Of a DNA stretch of 64,000 nucleotides, positions 53,410 to 63,735 are shown piece by piece. The first letter of the stretch is position 1; every line of letters starts with the position of its first letter. The DNA comes from Meghimatium bilineatum (lineage: Eukaryota; Mollusca; Gastropoda; Stylommatophora; Philomycidae): assembly GCA_034231615.1 (NCBI GenBank), contig CM067312.1:7934546-7998545 (forward strand). The letters are read 5' to 3'. A program made the translations under genes and the position numbers. The notes under the pieces are model-generated. The model searched no databases, had not been told where the DNA came from, and was given only the letters and a program-made list of their open reading frames with translations.

Positions 53410-54080
53410 TTCAGTGGAGAGAACTAAACTATAGCCCCTAGCAAGACAACATTAACAAATTGAACAGAAATAAACAGGTCGAGATATCTCAACCGAAAAC
53501 GGACCACAGCCGTCTAAAACACACACGGAAACGGTATCAGGAACTCTGCAGTCCGAATAAAAATACAACAACAGTGATAACAACAATATAAACAATAACA
53601 ACAAAATAATAAAAACAATAGAGAATATAGCAAACAGTAGTAATTGTAGTGATATGTACTCTAGATTCTATAGCAGACCAAGAGCAACAATAACATTGCA
53701 ACAACAGCATGTGATAAGACTAGATCAGGAGACAAGTGTCCGTAAGCACGGGACACCCACAAAATAGCAACTGACAACTAACACAACGTGGTGATGGATG
53801 TGACAGTAAGAACATAACACAAAACAAACACAAAGAAGCATATATTTTCCATCTGCAGGTATTCAACCCATTAGTAATGGCTGACCTGGTTGGGTTACAA
53901 CAGCAATGTTGAAACCTGACACTACTTGAAACTTCAACAAACTTACACAACGACTAGGGTACGTAATCACTGACAGGACCATTTGATTTTTCTAGTTATC
54001 TCTCTTTATTGACAAGTTTCGAAATACCAAGTTTGACGAATAAGATTAATGAATTATTTGGTGGAGTTTAAAGAGGAACC
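53410..54080. other. Spacer with AAC/AAT-rich stretch
   Basis: An interrupted ACAACA/AATAAAAACAAT stretch lies at about 53558-53640. Nothing else recognised. Confidence 0.5.
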
Positions 54081-54084
54081 TGGA

Positions 54085-54480
54085 ATCAAGTTGATAAAGT
54101 CAAGTTTCTTGGCACCATTTTAACATCAAGATGTCAGGTGATAATTTGAATTACAGAGGTAGGATAGCAGTAGTCAAATCGACATTCTGAAGAATGAGAC
54201 ACATTGTGTGCTCTTATAGTACTGGGAATAAGTATACTGACTCCAGTTTACCCGTGTTACCAGAGTCAAAAAGGGGAGATGAAAAGTAACACTAAAAGAT
54301 AAAAGGATACGGTAAGCTAAGTTGTGAACCAACATCATGATTTATGGTTTTCCCATAAGTGCAACTGCTCAAATGCATGCACATGTCGCTAGATGAAGCG
54401 GGACAATTTACCAGAAACCGCGGGGATTTCAGGAGATTCATAAGAAAGACTACGTTTTGGAAAGAATACTTCATATAACA
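54085..54480 (+). pseudogene. RTE-like RT C-terminus, relic
   Basis: Plus strand: KVKFLGTILTSRCQ, degraded sequence, then MSLDEAGQFTRNRGDFRRFI, RKTTFWKEYFI and a stop. This parallels RIAQDKRGFREFTGKTTSWK in the relic at 52240. Most of the middle is unreadable. It ends next to a SINE-B in reverse orientation. Confidence 0.75.
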
Positions 54481-54486
54481 CAAGCT

Positions 54487-54722
54487 CAACTGCCTAGTCA
54501 ATGGTTGACCAGGAACGGTCTGACTGGCGTCACCTAAAGCAGTGTCTCAGAAGCGATGGCGACATTTCTCGACCTTCCTAGAGAATGAACCCTGGTACGC
54601 TACTTTCTGGTGGCGAGGTGAACTACGGCCGTAATTTCTTTCAAACCAAGAAGAACAAGTGAACTCGAAACCCAGTTTTCCTGGTCGGTGGGCGAATGAC
54701 ATCAGTACATCCCCGCTGCTCC
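54487..54722 (-). mobile_element. SINE-B copy
   Basis: The minus strand has a B-box-like GGGTTTCGAGTTC (plus 54661-54673), then CACCAGAAAGTAGCGTACCA, GGAAGGTCGAGAAATGTCGC and the tail TGGTCAACCATTGACTAGGC. Here the tail unit is present once, while in the copy at 3945 the same sequence has become the 39-bp array. Confidence 0.75.
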
Positions 54723-54727
54723 CAATA

Positions 54728-55350
54728 TGAGTGTAAAATATGGGAATATGTGAACATAGAATATGGGAAGATGTGAAAATAAAACATGTGAAAATGTGAA
54801 CATAAAACATGTGAAGATATGAACATAAAACATGTGAAGATGTGAACATAAAACATGTGAAGATATGAACATAAAACATGTGAAGATGGGGAACATAGAA
54901 CATGGGAAAATGTGAACATAAAACATGTGAAGATGTGAACATAAAACATGTGAAGATGTGAAAATAAAACATGTGAAGATGTGAACATAAAACATGTGAA
55001 GATGGGGAACATAGAACATGGAAAAATGTGAACATAAAACATGTGAAGATGTGAACATAAAACATGTGAAGATGTGAACATAAAACATGTGAAGATGTGA
55101 ACATAAAACATGTGAAGATGGGAACATAGAACATGGGAAATGTGAACATAGAACATGGGAAAATGTGAACATAGAACATGGGAAATGTGAACATAGAACA
55201 TGGGAAAATGTGAACATAGAACATGGAAGATGTAAACATAGAACATTGTAAGATGTGAATAATAGAACATGGTAAGATTTGAACATAGAACATGATAAGT
55301 TCTAGATATAGGATATGGTACGATGTGAACATAAAATATAGCTAACGTTG
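54728..55350. repeat. 23-bp tandem array, about 27 copies
   Basis: The unit is GAACATAAAACATGTGAAGA plus TGT, with unit length varying from 21 to 24 bp (GGGAACATAGAACATGGGAAAATGT types). It lies directly at the head end of SINE-B. All three minus-strand frames stay open with a 23-residue period, an artefact of unit length and lack of stops. Confidence 0.95.
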
Positions 55351-55439
55351 AACATTCGAAGATTGGAACATAGAATATGGAGAGTCCGCGTAACTTGGCT
55401 CTAATAATCGACAATATATGGAAACTAAGTAAAACTTTA

Positions 55440-55605
55440 CCACCGAGGATGGATGTGCTGGGCCATTGGCGCAAATAAAACTGCGACACAACGCATTTTC
55501 ATTCTCTGTTTTACATACTACTGGAAGTCTAGAATGGATGATGCTCCTGCTTTGAGCCATTTTGGAGTTTGATAATAATAATTAAAGAAGAAGAAGAAGC
55601 AAAAC
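55440..55605 (+). mobile_element. SINE-A 3' half, variant subfamily
   Basis: GGATGTGCTGGGCCATTGGC, CTGCGACACAACGCATTTTC, CATACTACTGGAAGTC, TTTTGGAGTTTGATAATAAT and the tail AAGAAGAAGAAGC. The same subfamily as 26585. Confidence 0.75.
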
Positions 55606-55756
55606 TGTGGGACAGTAGGTATGAAGAGAGAACACAATGTAAACAGTTGTACAGTTCTTCAAAAATATTGAATCAATATTTCAACCAATAGGACTTTATC
55701 AAGAAAATATACAATGCAAACGTGAATAAACCAAATGAAATCAAACTGAGATGGGA

Positions 55757-56155
55757 ATATACGAGATATTCAACACAAGGAAGCTCACAGATGTAATGAC
55801 GTATTATTATATACTAGATCGCCCGCGTGTTGCCTGGGCCCGAAAGGGGAGCAAAGAATAACAACACTGTTTACCTTCCACTCATGTCATAAAAGACGAC
55901 TAAGGAGGTTATGGGATGGAGTTGGCTGTCCCATCCCATATAAGGTCAGTGACCCAAAGCCATGCTGAAGTCGAATGTGTCAGGCCGAAAGGCGTAGATA
56001 TCGCAGCAATGCTGTAAACCATGACACAGCGCATTCCATTCTCTGGACTACATCCTGCTAATCTGCAGGAGTTTAGGAATGAACGCGGAAGAAGAAGATA
56101 TACTAGATATTCAACATAAGTAAGATCACAGATGTAAGAACGTATTATTATACGC
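55757..56155. repeat. Roughly 56-bp tandem duplication split by a SINE-A
   Basis: AGATATTCAACACAAGGAAG, then CTCACAGATGTAATGACGTA and TTATTATATACT (55761-55815) recurs at 56105-56153 with a few changes. Removing the SINE-A and one copy of its duplication restores two head-to-tail units. Confidence 0.8.
55820..56097 (+). mobile_element. Full-length SINE-A with 11-bp target-site duplication
   Basis: A 278-bp element flanked by ATATACTAGAT at 55809-55819 and 56098-56108. It starts CGCCCGCGTGTTGCCTGGGC and CCGAAAGGGGAGCAAAG and ends GGAGTTTAGGAATGAACGCG with GAAGAAGAAG. It is very similar to the copy at 9814, consistent with recent spread of this subfamily. Confidence 0.92.
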
Positions 56156-56157
56156 AT

Positions 56158-57638
56158 GCGACTGGGGGTCTCACCAATGGTCCATAAAACAACACACCCA
56201 TGCAACAGTAAACCTTAGTAGATGACGTGCTTTTATATTGAGGCTTTCTTGTGGAAGCTTTGTACCATGTCATCTACCCAAGCATAGAACCCCCCCCCCC
56301 TCTTAGTATAAGGCTTCTTCAATAGACATTGCACTAAGCCGAAAGCTGAAGTCTCCTGGGCATGAAAGAAAGCTCGGAAAATCCACACCACTGCACATAA
56401 GAAGTAAGAGCTAATCGCTCGCAATTCCTGAGGTCCTCAAACTAACCAAAACAAACAAACATATGTATTATGATAGAAATAAAATACGTTTGTTATAATT
56501 TGGTGACATGGAGACGAAACAAAACGGCTACAACTGGAAGCAAATATATCATTCATAGGTTAGGTATTTAGTCAATCAATCAGGAGCAATAGAGCACTGC
56601 ATTGGAGCACTGCACTGGAGCACTGAATTACATGCATTGCAGAACTCAAGTGTCATCAAAGAATGTTTATTTACATCGATGCTGGTGAAAGTAAACAAAT
56701 AGCTACTAAACAATTCTCATGTTATTTTATCCATGATTTTATTTATCTTCCTATTCTCCTTCGGCCTGCAGGATATTTTGTGACAGAGAATCATGTCAGA
56801 ATACATTTCCAAACCATGCACGTTTTGCTATTGAAAGTTGGCATTCTTGTGAACCTGCACGTGTATCTATTTTATTTGTTACGTACACATGTATTTTGTG
56901 CTCTTTATAGGAAAAAAAACAACAATCTTTACGGTATGTTTTCCTGTGAAGGAGTGCAGAGAGACTTTCTATGGGCTGGGAAATATAGGCCGCTATTCCA
57001 TATAAGACACTGCGACATGTACAGGAAGGGATTTGATTGTACCTCCAAAAGAAAAAAAATCTTGTCTGAGCCATGGATTGAACCCTGGACTATAAGAAAT
57101 ATATTTCTCTCTATAAGAAATGCACACAATTCGTCTATAACATATGGATTTGAAGGCATGTATTCGTCCCTCCATGTCTGCAGGGAGTGTTCAAACCCCC
57201 CAACCAAATACTCTATAGAGAGAACATATGATTTCTAAGTTGTGTCTTTAACAAAGATATTGGTTTTCAATACTGACTGCTCATACAGATAATACAATAT
57301 ATGCAAATTCTTAATTTGATATAAGAATGAAGTATAATGAGCCGAAAGGTGTGCCATACTGTAATATAGAACGATTCTCAGGAGCAATGTTCCCTCTAGT
57401 TTTCATAACTTGTGAGCAAATCTAAAGTTGTTTGAGCAGTGAATATTTCATGTGGGTATCTGTCACTTTAAAAAAAATAGATTTTTATTTTTCGTTAATA
57501 ATATAGGTCCGTAGGTGGTACATTTCGTGAGTAGGATTTTTCAGTAGAAGGAACATTGCCTAGGTCATGTCAAGCAAATGATGCAAAAGTAAAATGTTAT
57601 TGCAGTGACCTGATTGTCAAGGACATCAAGAAGGTACG
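56158..57638. other. Large spacer with unrecognised open frames
   Basis: A 191-codon plus frame (56663-57238) has a hydrophobic first half but no recognised domain. Part of it (57065-57090) is antisense to a B-box-like GGGTTCAATCC, so a decayed minus-strand SINE is possible. A C run (56290-56299) and CAAACAAACA near 56449 are the only simple repeats. I do not call a gene. Confidence 0.35.
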
Positions 57639-57639
57639 A

Positions 57640-57960
57640 TATGGTACGAAGTGAATGTGACGTGTGACAGAGGTATCAACATATAAATAGGAAGATAAAC
57701 AGAAAGGCAGACAAAATAATAGACAGAATGTTAGAAATAGCGACAAAAAGATGGAAAGACAAAACGATGTATAGACACACACAGGCATATGACAGACACA
57801 TGTATATGTCGATAGATAGACATACAGACAGACAGACAGACAAGGTAGGTAGGTAGGTAGGTAAATACATTAGATAGATGGATACATGATGGATTAATTG
57901 ATGGATGTGTATATGGATATCTAAATAGTTAGATATACGGATAGACAAATAATGTAAGAC
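57640..57960. repeat. Degenerate GATA/GACA/GGTA microsatellite
   Basis: Pure GACA at about 57824-57843, then GGTA x4-5 (57844-57862), embedded in imperfect GATA/GATG words. Confidence 0.85.
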
Positions 57961-57964
57961 ACAC

Positions 57965-58690
57965 ACAAAAACCAAGCGTCTTGAGCGATTACTGACAACA
58001 CCTCTCTCGTGAAACACTTAAACTGGAGTTTATATAAAGTGCGAGGATGTGCCGTGGTTCTAGAACTAGGCGTGCCTAAGTGCTGGCTCAGAATCCTTGC
58101 TGCAAAAGTGTGACGCCAATGACGATCTGGTTAAATGTGCATACCGAAATGATGCTAATCTACCCCTCTTTTCTAGACTTAAAAAAGAAACGACTTCTAG
58201 ATTATTCGACAATTTTATCGCCGTTGATTATTCTGATATGTCTATTTCATTGTGAAAGTTGGCAAGATCAATACATTAAGTATAAAAACATTCAAATCAA
58301 CAAAATAAGCAGAAAATATTACAAATATTTAGCAAATTATCTGAACCTTTATGACAAAATATGTGACCATGGAATATTTTAACCAGACTCGAAGAATAAG
58401 GGAGTTGTGGTTTTAAACTCTCCGACTCAATGTAAGAAATAAAAGAGCATTAGATTTTGAACTAATATACAAGTAAAAATGTGGGTACCCACCTCAACTT
58501 GAGAGGTTTATATATATATGGATAATCAAAGTCTTCTCATATTGACATTGGTGGCGATGGACGTTGGGGGGGGGGGGGGGGTTCCTTCCTGGGAGGGGGT
58601 GCAAAAATAGTAAACAGTCAAATTGTCAAAATTCTTATTTTGCATTTCCCAGAGCATTAAATTGTTAGTTCTCTCCCCTCCCCCTTGTCT
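57965..58690. other. Spacer with a 16-G run
   Basis: A 100-codon plus frame (58080-58382) has no recognisable motif. An uninterrupted run of about 16 G lies at 58566-58581. Confidence 0.5.
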
Positions 58691-58695
58691 TGCAG

Positions 58696-58905
58696 AGCGC
58701 CATATAAGCTTGCTAAGCCAGTCTCCTCAGAAGTGACGTCATTAGTTTCCCTGGGCGCCATACAAGCTAGCTAAGCCAGTCTCCTCAGAACTGACGTGAT
58801 TAGATTCCCTGGGCGCTATACAAGCTAGCTAAGCCAGTCTCCTCAGAAGCGACGTGATTAGTTTCCCTGGGCGCCATATAAGCTAGCTACGCCAGTCTCC
58901 TCATA
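58696..58905. repeat. 58-bp tandem repeat, about 3.6 copies
   Basis: The unit is GCGCCATATAAGCTAGCTAA, GCCAGTCTCCTCAGAAGTGA and CGTGATTAGTTTCCCTGG. A further partial unit (GTCAGTCTCCTCAGAAACAA, CGCCCATTAGTTTTATTTTA) appears at 60229, beyond an inserted sequence. Confidence 0.93.
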
Positions 58906-59269
58906 CGCTAGATAATGGATTGGTGCGTCGGTGGGTGGTCACGCAGTGTGGCTTCGCGAGGCTCGTTTGGATCCGGGGTGGGTCCGTTTCTATTTTGCAC
59001 GTCGTTTTGTTGGTCCACCTGCATCCCTCATCCTCACTCTCTCACTCTTCCAACGGATTTATTCACCGTGTCTTTCTCCGTCATGGCCTTAGATTCTTGT
59101 CCTTTTATTATCCATTAACACTGGTGCCCCTTTCTTCGGAACCGTTTGCTTCTGCCTTTCGTCTATCTTCTGTTTTTCTATATCAGCCTCTTTTCCATTC
59201 ACACATTGATAGCTTCCTATGGCGCTCTTTTCCGCAATGGTTCCCTTCGTCTCCAGCCGTGCCTTCCGT

Positions 59270-59545
59270 GCGCTTTACGTTGCTGCCTTGCACATACCTA
59301 CCCTTTACGTTGCTGCCTTTCACATACCTACCATTTACGTTGCTGCCTTGCACATACCTACCCTTTACGTTGCTGCCTTGCACATATCTACCCTTTACGT
59401 TGCTGCCTTGCACATACCTACCCTTTACGTTGCTGCCTTGCACATACCTACCCTTTACGTTGCTGCCTTGCACATACCTACCCTTTACGTTGCTGCCTTG
59501 CACATATCTACCCTTTACGTTGCTGCCGTGCACATATCTACCCTA
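59270..59545. repeat. 30-bp tandem repeat, about 9 copies
   Basis: The unit is CTTTACGTTGCTGCCTTGCA plus CATACCTACC. All plus frames stay open with a 10-residue period. It lies inside the putative inserted element. Confidence 0.97.
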
Positions 59546-60060
59546 TCTATTTTTAGATATTAGTTCCGGTGTCGGGTAAAAACCGGAGATTTTCTATTCT
59601 CCATTATAAGACCTCCTTCTTTATCAGGTCCACGGCCCTGCTTTGACCACGCTCGTTGTCTGGCTCCCCCAGCTCCGACTTTCTTTATGTTAGTCCCCAT
59701 TCATCAACTTCTGACCGTAAGTTTTGCAATTCTGTCACTATTTGCCTGCATCACTCAGGTGGACAAGACAATCAGATAAGTTACTTTTTATTACTCATTT
59801 TAAGCTCATCTAACCTGCTCGTATCACTTTATTGATTTCTTCTTTTTACTGGTTCTCATGACACGCCTCTCTTCATTTCCTAATATTTTCCTTCCTTTGA
59901 TTATATGTGCTCTGTGGCGTTTCCATTCTCTCTTCTGTTCTTACCGTATTTGACTACTTTGTCCTCTCTCTCTCTCTCTCTTATCTGATCTCCTGTTCTC
60001 TTCATTTCCTCTTCTCTTAGGTTATGATTTTTCGTTTCTAACATTCATTGCCTCTTTCTT

Positions 60061-60102
60061 GTCTGTGTCCTGATGAAGACGTTTTAGTCGAAACGTCGTC
60101 CG
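60061..60102 (+). ncRNA. Hammerhead-ribozyme-like core
   Basis: CTGATGA (60070-60076) is followed by a possible stem II (GAC...GTC, 60078-60089) and GAAAC (60090-60094), then GTCGTC, which could supply a two-base-pair stem III and a GUC cleavage site. I could not draw a convincing stem I, so activity is doubtful. The diverged copy at 63544-63567 also keeps CTGATGA and GAAAC. Confidence 0.35.
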
Positions 60103-60289
60103 TCACTGTATCTCGCTGTTAGGTGTCTTTATCGTTTTATTTTGGTAACACGAATACCTGTTTATGTTCATTTTGAGAGACCCTGTGTTACCCTAGCTGT
60201 TACCCGACACCGGAACTCTATCCCCTAAGTCAGTCTCCTCAGAAACAACGCCCATTAGTTTTATTTTACAAAAATAGCTCGAATATTGT

Positions 60290-60556
60290 TGACGCCCGAA
60301 ACGGGGGGCAATGAATATCGACATACTTACCTGTCATGCATGTCATAAAATGCGACAAGGGAGTTATGAGGGATAAAGTTGGTTGTCTCATCCTATAGAC
60401 GGTTAAAGTGACACATAGGCCATGCTGCTGATCATGGATGTGTCTAGCCGAAATGTACAAATATCGCAGCTAAGATGTAACATAAATGACAGAATGCATT
60501 CCGTTTCCTGGACTATGGTCTTCTAATCTGCAGAAATTTAATCATGAACGCAAAGT
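60290..60556 (+). mobile_element. SINE-A, diverged copy
   Basis: ACGCCCGAAACGGGGGGCAA, GCATGTCATAAAATGCGACA, GTTGTCTCATCCTATAGACG, GGATGTGTCTAGCCGAAATG, CTAATCTGCAGAAATTTAAT and CATGAACGCAAA. Its tail is abutted by a SINE-E. Confidence 0.8.
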
Positions 60557-60785
60557 GTGGCGCATGGTCGACAGGTTAAGCGCTCTGATCTCACATCCGT
60601 GAGGTCCACGGTTCGATTCCCGGTACGGACTGGATGTTTTCTGTCCGAGTGCAAGTTTGAAAATTCCACCCTGTACATGACAGCAAGAGCATGCGGCGTT
60701 TATCACGCAAGTCACTGGAAACCTTTCTCAAACTCCCTAACGGGGGAAAAAGCAGTATTGACAGAAAGACCGCAAAAAACTTTAC
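60555..60785 (+). mobile_element. SINE-E, best-preserved tRNA-derived head
   Basis: The head has an A-box-like TGGCGCATGG (60558-60567) and a perfect B box GGTTCGATTCC (60610-60620), followed by CGGTACGGACTGG. The body has AGAGCATGCGGCGTTTATCA, GTCACTGGAAACCTTTCTCA and CGGGGGAAAAAGCAGTATTG. The tRNA-like part is long enough to suggest derivation from a tRNA gene, but it is not a functional tRNA. Confidence 0.85.
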
Positions 60786-60789
60786 TAAG

Positions 60790-61340
60790 GACCACTGTCT
60801 ACCACCCTTTTTTAACCCGAAATCGTATTTGAGATCCCGCTTGCAACTTAAGCATCAAGTCAGTAAGTATAATATAGTGTTCAAAGAAATGAAAATCACG
60901 GCAACCATTATTAGAAAGACGCAAACCTCAATACAAAGCAACCTAAATTAAAACAGAAGAGATGAAACGGTTTGACAAGATTAAGAAGACCAGCCTGTAA
61001 TCATGTAAAGATGAGACGTAATGATGATAAAAGAATAATTAACACAAAATTCCTAAACAATATTATAACTTGGAGCTGTCTGTAGCTTTTAGTGTAGAGG
61101 AACAGAATGAAAGATGCAAACATACTTCAGTGGAGCAAAGCTAACGAAATGTTTTTTGATGTTGTTGAAGATACACGATAAATAGCGAAACATGTCTTGT
61201 TCTGGAATTCGCTGAGAAAATAGAAATAGAGGAACTCAAAACAGAGTTGTAAGGAAGGACGATGAGAGATGTTCAGAAATTAAGATATTGGAAGTTTATC
61301 GAAAGGTGGAAATTATTGGTCAATTTATTTATATATGCTG
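60790..61340. other. Spacer, nothing recognised
   Basis: A-rich sequence without identifiable motifs. Confidence 0.45.
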
Positions 61341-61344
61341 CTGA

Positions 61345-61462
61345 AGACGGATGTGACGGATCATTGATTCAAATAATACGGCTAATTCCTATTACTTAGT
61401 CTATATCCTGCAGGGCGATCTGCAGTGAGATCCAGCGGGAGTTTGATATATAACACTGAAGG
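61345..61462 (+). mobile_element. SINE-A 3' fragment
   Basis: CTGAAGACGGATGTGACGGA, AGTCTATATCCTGCAGGGCG, CTGCAGTGAGATCCAGCGGG and AGTTTGATATATAAC. The GAA tail is lost. Confidence 0.65.
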
Positions 61463-61504
61463 CGAAGATTTATATACTGTGTGATTAACACAGGGACGTA
61501 GATA

Positions 61505-61780
61505 TAATATTGATAAGGATGGGGGCAAGGATGCTGACAAGGATGGGGGCAAGGATGCTGATAAAATGGGGGAAAGGATGGAGGTAAGGATTGGGGCAAG
61601 TTTGGGGACAAGATAGCGGCAATGATAGGACCAAGGATGACGCAAGGTTGGGGGGGGGTGCAAGGATGCTGACAAGGATGGGGGCAAGGATGGAGGTAAG
61701 GATTGCGGCAAGTTTGGGGACAAGATGTGGGCAAGGATGATGGCGGCAAGGGTGGGGCAAGGATGGTGACAAGGGGTTTG
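61505..61780. repeat. GGGGCAAGGATG-type imperfect array
   Basis: Units of GACAAGGATGGGGGCAAGGA and TGxxGGTAAGGATTGGGGCA; a longer block (AAGGATGGAGGTAAGGATTG, then GGCAAGTTTGGGGACAAGAT) occurs twice, about 120 bp apart. Confidence 0.88.
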
Positions 61781-61814
61781 CATAAAAGACAAGTTGTAGC
61801 TTTGTTGGTGATGA

Positions 61815-62580
61815 TAAATTTTTTTGGGAAATCTAATTTGTTTCAATTTTTGTCTTAAAGTTAATGATATATTTTGGGGGAAATCTAATTTGTTTCAATT
61901 TTTGTCTTAAAGTGAATGATATATTTTGAGGGAAATCTAAGTTGTTTCAAATTTTGTCTTAAAGTGAATGATATATTTTGGGGGAAATCTAATTTGTTTC
62001 AATTTTTGTCTTAAAGTGAATGATATATTTTGAGGGAAATCTAATTTGTTTCAATTTTTGTCTTAAAGTGAATGATATATTTTGGGGGAAATCTAATTTG
62101 TTTCAATTTTTATCTTAAAGTGAATGATATATTTTGAGGGAAATCTAATTTGTTTCAATTTTTGTCTTAAAGTGAATGATATATTTTGAGGGAAATCTAA
62201 GCTGTTTCAAATTTTGTCTTAAAGTGAATGATATATTTTGGGGGAAATCTAATTTGTTTCAATTTTTGTCTTAAAGTGAATGATATATTTTGGGGGAAAT
62301 ATAATTTGTTTCAATTTTTGTCTTAAAGTGAATGATATATTTTGAGGGAAATCTAATTTGTTTCAATTTTTGTCTTAAAGTGAATGATATATTTTGAGGG
62401 AAATCTAATTTGTTTCAATTTTTGTCTTAAAGTGAATGATATATTTTGAGGGAAATCTAATTTGTTTCAATTTTTGTCTTAAAGTGAATGATATATTTTG
62501 AGGGAAATCTAATTTGTTTCAATTTTTGTCTTAAAGTGAATGATATATTTTGATGGAAATCTAAGTTGTTTCAAATTTTT
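61815..62580. repeat. 52-bp tandem repeat, about 14.7 copies
   Basis: The unit is AAATCTAATTTGTTTCAATT, then TTTGTCTTAAAGTGAATGAT and ATATTTTGAGGG. Variants GAGGG/GGGGG and AATTTG/AAGTTG or AAGCTG are interspersed. Confidence 0.97.
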
Positions 62581-62581
62581 T

Positions 62582-63415
62582 CATCAGGAAGATGATGGTG
62601 TGAAGGTTTAATTTTTAAAGTTTTTCATCGCATGTTGATTTTCCTCTGGGGTCATCAATAAATTATATCAAACCAAAACATTTCCTATTTTACTTAATTA
62701 TGTCAAAATTGTGTGGTGCAAGAACTACTACAGTGTGGGTGTTGTGTATGTGTGTGTGTGGGTGTGTGTGTGTGTTTCTGTGTGTGTGTGGTTCTAGAAC
62801 TACGAATGCGTATCTTGTTTTATGTATGTGTGTTTGCCTTTCTTTATTCTTCCGGTTCCCTTGTCTGTCATACAGTCCCGTCGTTTAATATGTTTCATTC
62901 TTCAGGGGTGATGCTATGGGACTTTTTGCGTGATTTGTATTGGCTGCCGATCCACAGTATACACAAAACGACCACTGAAAAGTACCATGAGTCATTTTAA
63001 AGGGCAGCTTTCCAACTAGAACATATCACAGATGGTCGAAACTCAAAGTCACCAATGAAAATCACGCACAAATTCAAATAGTTACTTCTGAAAGATGAAA
63101 TTATGAGTCTACATGACTATAGAATTTACAAGGTACTCAATTCAATACGTAACTGATCCTACACTGAAAATTCGTAACTTTGAACTTGGATTTCGAAGTT
63201 GTATTTTAATCTGAAGCTATACTCTTCAACCCAAGTAATATAAAATATACAAATATAAAAATTAAAAGTAATAGTCATAAGTGCTACTAATGTAAGTAAA
63301 TAAAACTATAAAATATAGAGTGGAGGAACGGATGAAATGTCATTTAAATATATGTTCTAATGTACTTAGCTGAGTATTATACTGAAGGATTGTCTTAATC
63401 TCATACCCTTTTCCT
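62582..63415. other. Spacer with TG microsatellite
   Basis: TG-rich tract at 62736-62792. A short LRDLYWLPI peptide at about 62928 recalls LINE LxxLHWLPV segments, but is too short to call. Confidence 0.5.
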
Positions 63416-63419
63416 TGTC

Positions 63420-63735
63420 GTGCCTCTATCTACTTTTGCTTATTCCATTTTCTCCTCGCTTCTCTCCTTCTTTTCGTCCTCTCACCATTCTTTCCTACGT
63501 GTGTCTCTGCGTAAAACTTGTTGTCTGTCTTCGTTTCTTTGTCCTGATGAAGATGTGTTGTCGAAACGCCGTATGTCGCTGTGTCTCATTGCTAGTTTGC
63601 TTTATGGACTTTTATTGATGAAACACACCTTTTTCTATTCATTTTTATATTTGCCATGTGTTACCTTTCTTTCCCCCTCCCCCACCCCCAACCACCATTT
63701 CCAGTGTCGGGTTGTTTCCCGACACTTGAGCTGTA
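63420..63735 (+). mobile_element. Second Penelope-like terminal sequence with hairpin
   Basis: It parallels 59900-60216: TTTGTCCTGATGAAGATG, GTCGAAACGCCGTATGTCGC, TGTGTCTCATTGCTAG, CTTTTATTGATGAAACACAC, GTGTTACC and a terminal GTGTCGGG. A perfect 9-bp hairpin, AGTGTCGGG/CCCGACACT with loop TTGTTT, occupies 63703-63726, echoing the inverted GTGTCGGGTAA ends of the first copy. Confidence 0.5.

Larger units (their letters stand above)
58906..60220 (+). mobile_element. Probable Penelope-like terminal sequence inserted in a 58-bp array
   Basis: It lies between two pieces of the same 58-bp repeat, so it is probably an insertion. Inverted 18-bp copies of AGTTCCGGTGTCGGGTAA occur at 59567-59584 and 60199-60216. 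Near the right end, CCTGATGAAGACG and GTCGAAACGTCG (60069-60097) form a motif known from Penelope-like element termini, and a second diverged copy of this end is at 63420-63735. No RT or GIY-YIG coding region is visible. Confidence 0.5.

Noticed and set aside
2800-54480. Calling the RTE-like fragments functional reverse transcriptase genes
   Set aside because: None contains a catalytic YxDD motif; nearly all have stops or frameshifts and are 5'-truncated.
54547-55489. Three overlapping 190-280-codon minus-strand proteins rich in Phe/Cys/His
   Set aside because: The same 23-bp array read in three frames, each with a 23-residue period.
56663-57238. 191-codon ORF as a host gene
   Set aside because: No recognisable domain or conserved motif; overlapping open frames lie on the opposite strand, and a B-box-like sequence lies antisense within it.
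60555-60630. Functional tRNA gene
   Set aside because: The A and B boxes are good, but acceptor-stem pairing is not evident, and the sequence continues into the SINE-E body shared with 15395.
62713-63000. LINE relic from LRDLYWLPI
   Set aside because: Only nine residues resemble the LINE LHWLPV segment; flanking translation shows no supporting motifs.
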